A stretch of DNA of 18,719 bases from Cladosporium sp. IMV 00045 (taxonomy: Eukaryota; Ascomycota; Dothideomycetes; Cladosporiales; Cladosporiaceae). The stretch lies in contig MSJI02000295.1 in the NCBI GenBank assembly GCA_001931905.2, positions 1 through 18,719 of the forward strand, read 5' to 3'. Both the position numbers and the translations under genes were made by a program. The notes under the pieces were generated by a model. It had not been told where the DNA came from, did no database searches, and worked only from the letters and a program-made list of their open reading frames with translations. This document shows positions 17,916 to 18,719 of this stretch, one piece after another. Every line of letters begins with the position of its first letter. The stretch's first letter is position 1.

Positions 17916-18719
17916 CTTGCGCAGTCGATGTGCAGACACGAAAGAACAAAGAGTCGTCCAGCGCGCTCAAGGGCGGAAATATGACGTTCCCGGAGCGAAC
18001 GGAGACTTCCAGCACTTGGTCGATCCGTGTTTAGCCCAGAGTTCGATTAGTGCAACGGTCAATGGATGCGTGCCGCTGGTCCGTCAACGTTGTAAAGAAA
18101 GACAGACAGCAGGGAAAAGAGATATAAGGAAAAGGGTGAGTGGAACGATAGAGGAGAGGTGCGAGCGATGCAGAAATGCGAAACCCCAAGAGGAAGATGT
18201 GTGCGTGTGTGGATGGGCGAGTACAGCAGTACTTTTACACGGACAGGTCGGGAAGTCGGTTGGGGGAGAAAAAGGGAAGGGCATAGCCACGAATCATGAA
18301 CGTTGGCTCCACAAGCCTGCGACGCCGACCACGACACGATCCCTAGGGATAGCACACCAATCGTTCACTCGCACACCCTTTTCCATCGACTTGCTTTTTT
18401 AGCGACTTGCCCTCGTTCGCCATGGCTGCAGTGCGCCGTGCCAAATCCTGAGCACAGCAGCTCTATATACGACGCCGCGGCGACCCCAACAAGAAAAGTC
18501 TGGCTCACTTTGGATGCGTTTCAAGGACTTCTCGGGGCTAATTTTCGCTGAAGGCCATCAGTGCGCATCTCCAGTACCCTGTTCATCTCCCCATCTGTGC
18601 TGAACGCTTTTAATGGGTCTCCTGAATTCCAGGCCTTCACGGACTCAAAACCGAGTGATTGTTCTGGCCAGCAGATGTACCGTCGAGAAGTACACAGGTT
18701 GCGTTGGTCCTCCATGCTT
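17916..18719. other. Upstream region of the channel gene, no other supported gene
   Basis: The minus strand is strongly pyrimidine-rich at about 18085-18135, as in many fungal promoters, and a weak TATATC lies near 18122. A perfect 12-bp palindrome ATCCCTAGGGAT is at 18339-18350. A minus-strand frame starts with ATG at 18715 and runs 64 codons to 18521; it reaches the window edge, shows no recognisable domain and cannot be judged. No RNA gene is seen. Confidence 0.55.
18339..18350. repeat. Perfect 12-bp palindrome
   Basis: ATCCCTAGGGAT is its own reverse complement and the symmetry does not extend further. It lies about 425 bp upstream of the channel ATG. It could be a binding site for a dimeric regulator, or chance. 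Confidence 0.5.

Noticed and set aside
17916..17939. Eight-residue N-terminal extension of the channel protein
   Set aside because: It would need a GTG start. The ATG at 17915 is the natural choice.

Overview
The window looks like nuclear DNA of a filamentous ascomycete (Pezizomycotina; Dothideomycetes or a related class would fit, but the sequence alone does not settle it). Introns are short (52 to 77 nt) with GTACGT, GTAAGT or GTATGT donors and CTAAC- or CTGAC-type branch sites. Genes are mostly monoexonic or two-exon, lie on both strands, and are separated by pyrimidine-rich intergenic DNA. The gene families are typical of this group.

Layout. Positions 1-3962 hold no gene I can support. 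A minus-strand tRNA-Gly(GCC) with a 28-nt intron lies at 3963-4061. A DHA1-type major facilitator transporter follows on the minus strand (4435-6174). Next is a two-exon minus-strand gene for an Sds3-like subunit of a histone deacetylase complex (7679-9578). It shares a 786-bp divergent promoter region with a secreted family 3 glycoside hydrolase on the plus strand (10365-12887). A CipA/NmrA-like NAD(P)-binding oxidoreductase follows on the plus strand (13360-14435). It converges on a minus-strand gene for an EF-hand-containing MscS-type mechanosensitive channel (14781-17915). The last 0.8 kb is the channel's promoter side and holds no further gene I can support.

The genes do not form an obvious pathway or biosynthetic cluster: transport, chromatin regulation, polysaccharide breakdown, a small-molecule reductase-like protein and osmotic/calcium signalling simply adjoin one another. 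I see no transposon, CRISPR-like array or novel multi-gene system.

The strongest unusual feature is inside the glycoside hydrolase gene. Its reading frame is restored only if the 126-nt interruption at 10495-10620 is a spliceosomal twin intron of the [D1,2] type: an internal intron splits the G of the outer GTATGT donor from its TATGT. Other items worth checking are three GACGTC (CRE-like) palindromes in the divergent promoter, and a possible upstream reading frame that overlaps the start codon of the transporter.
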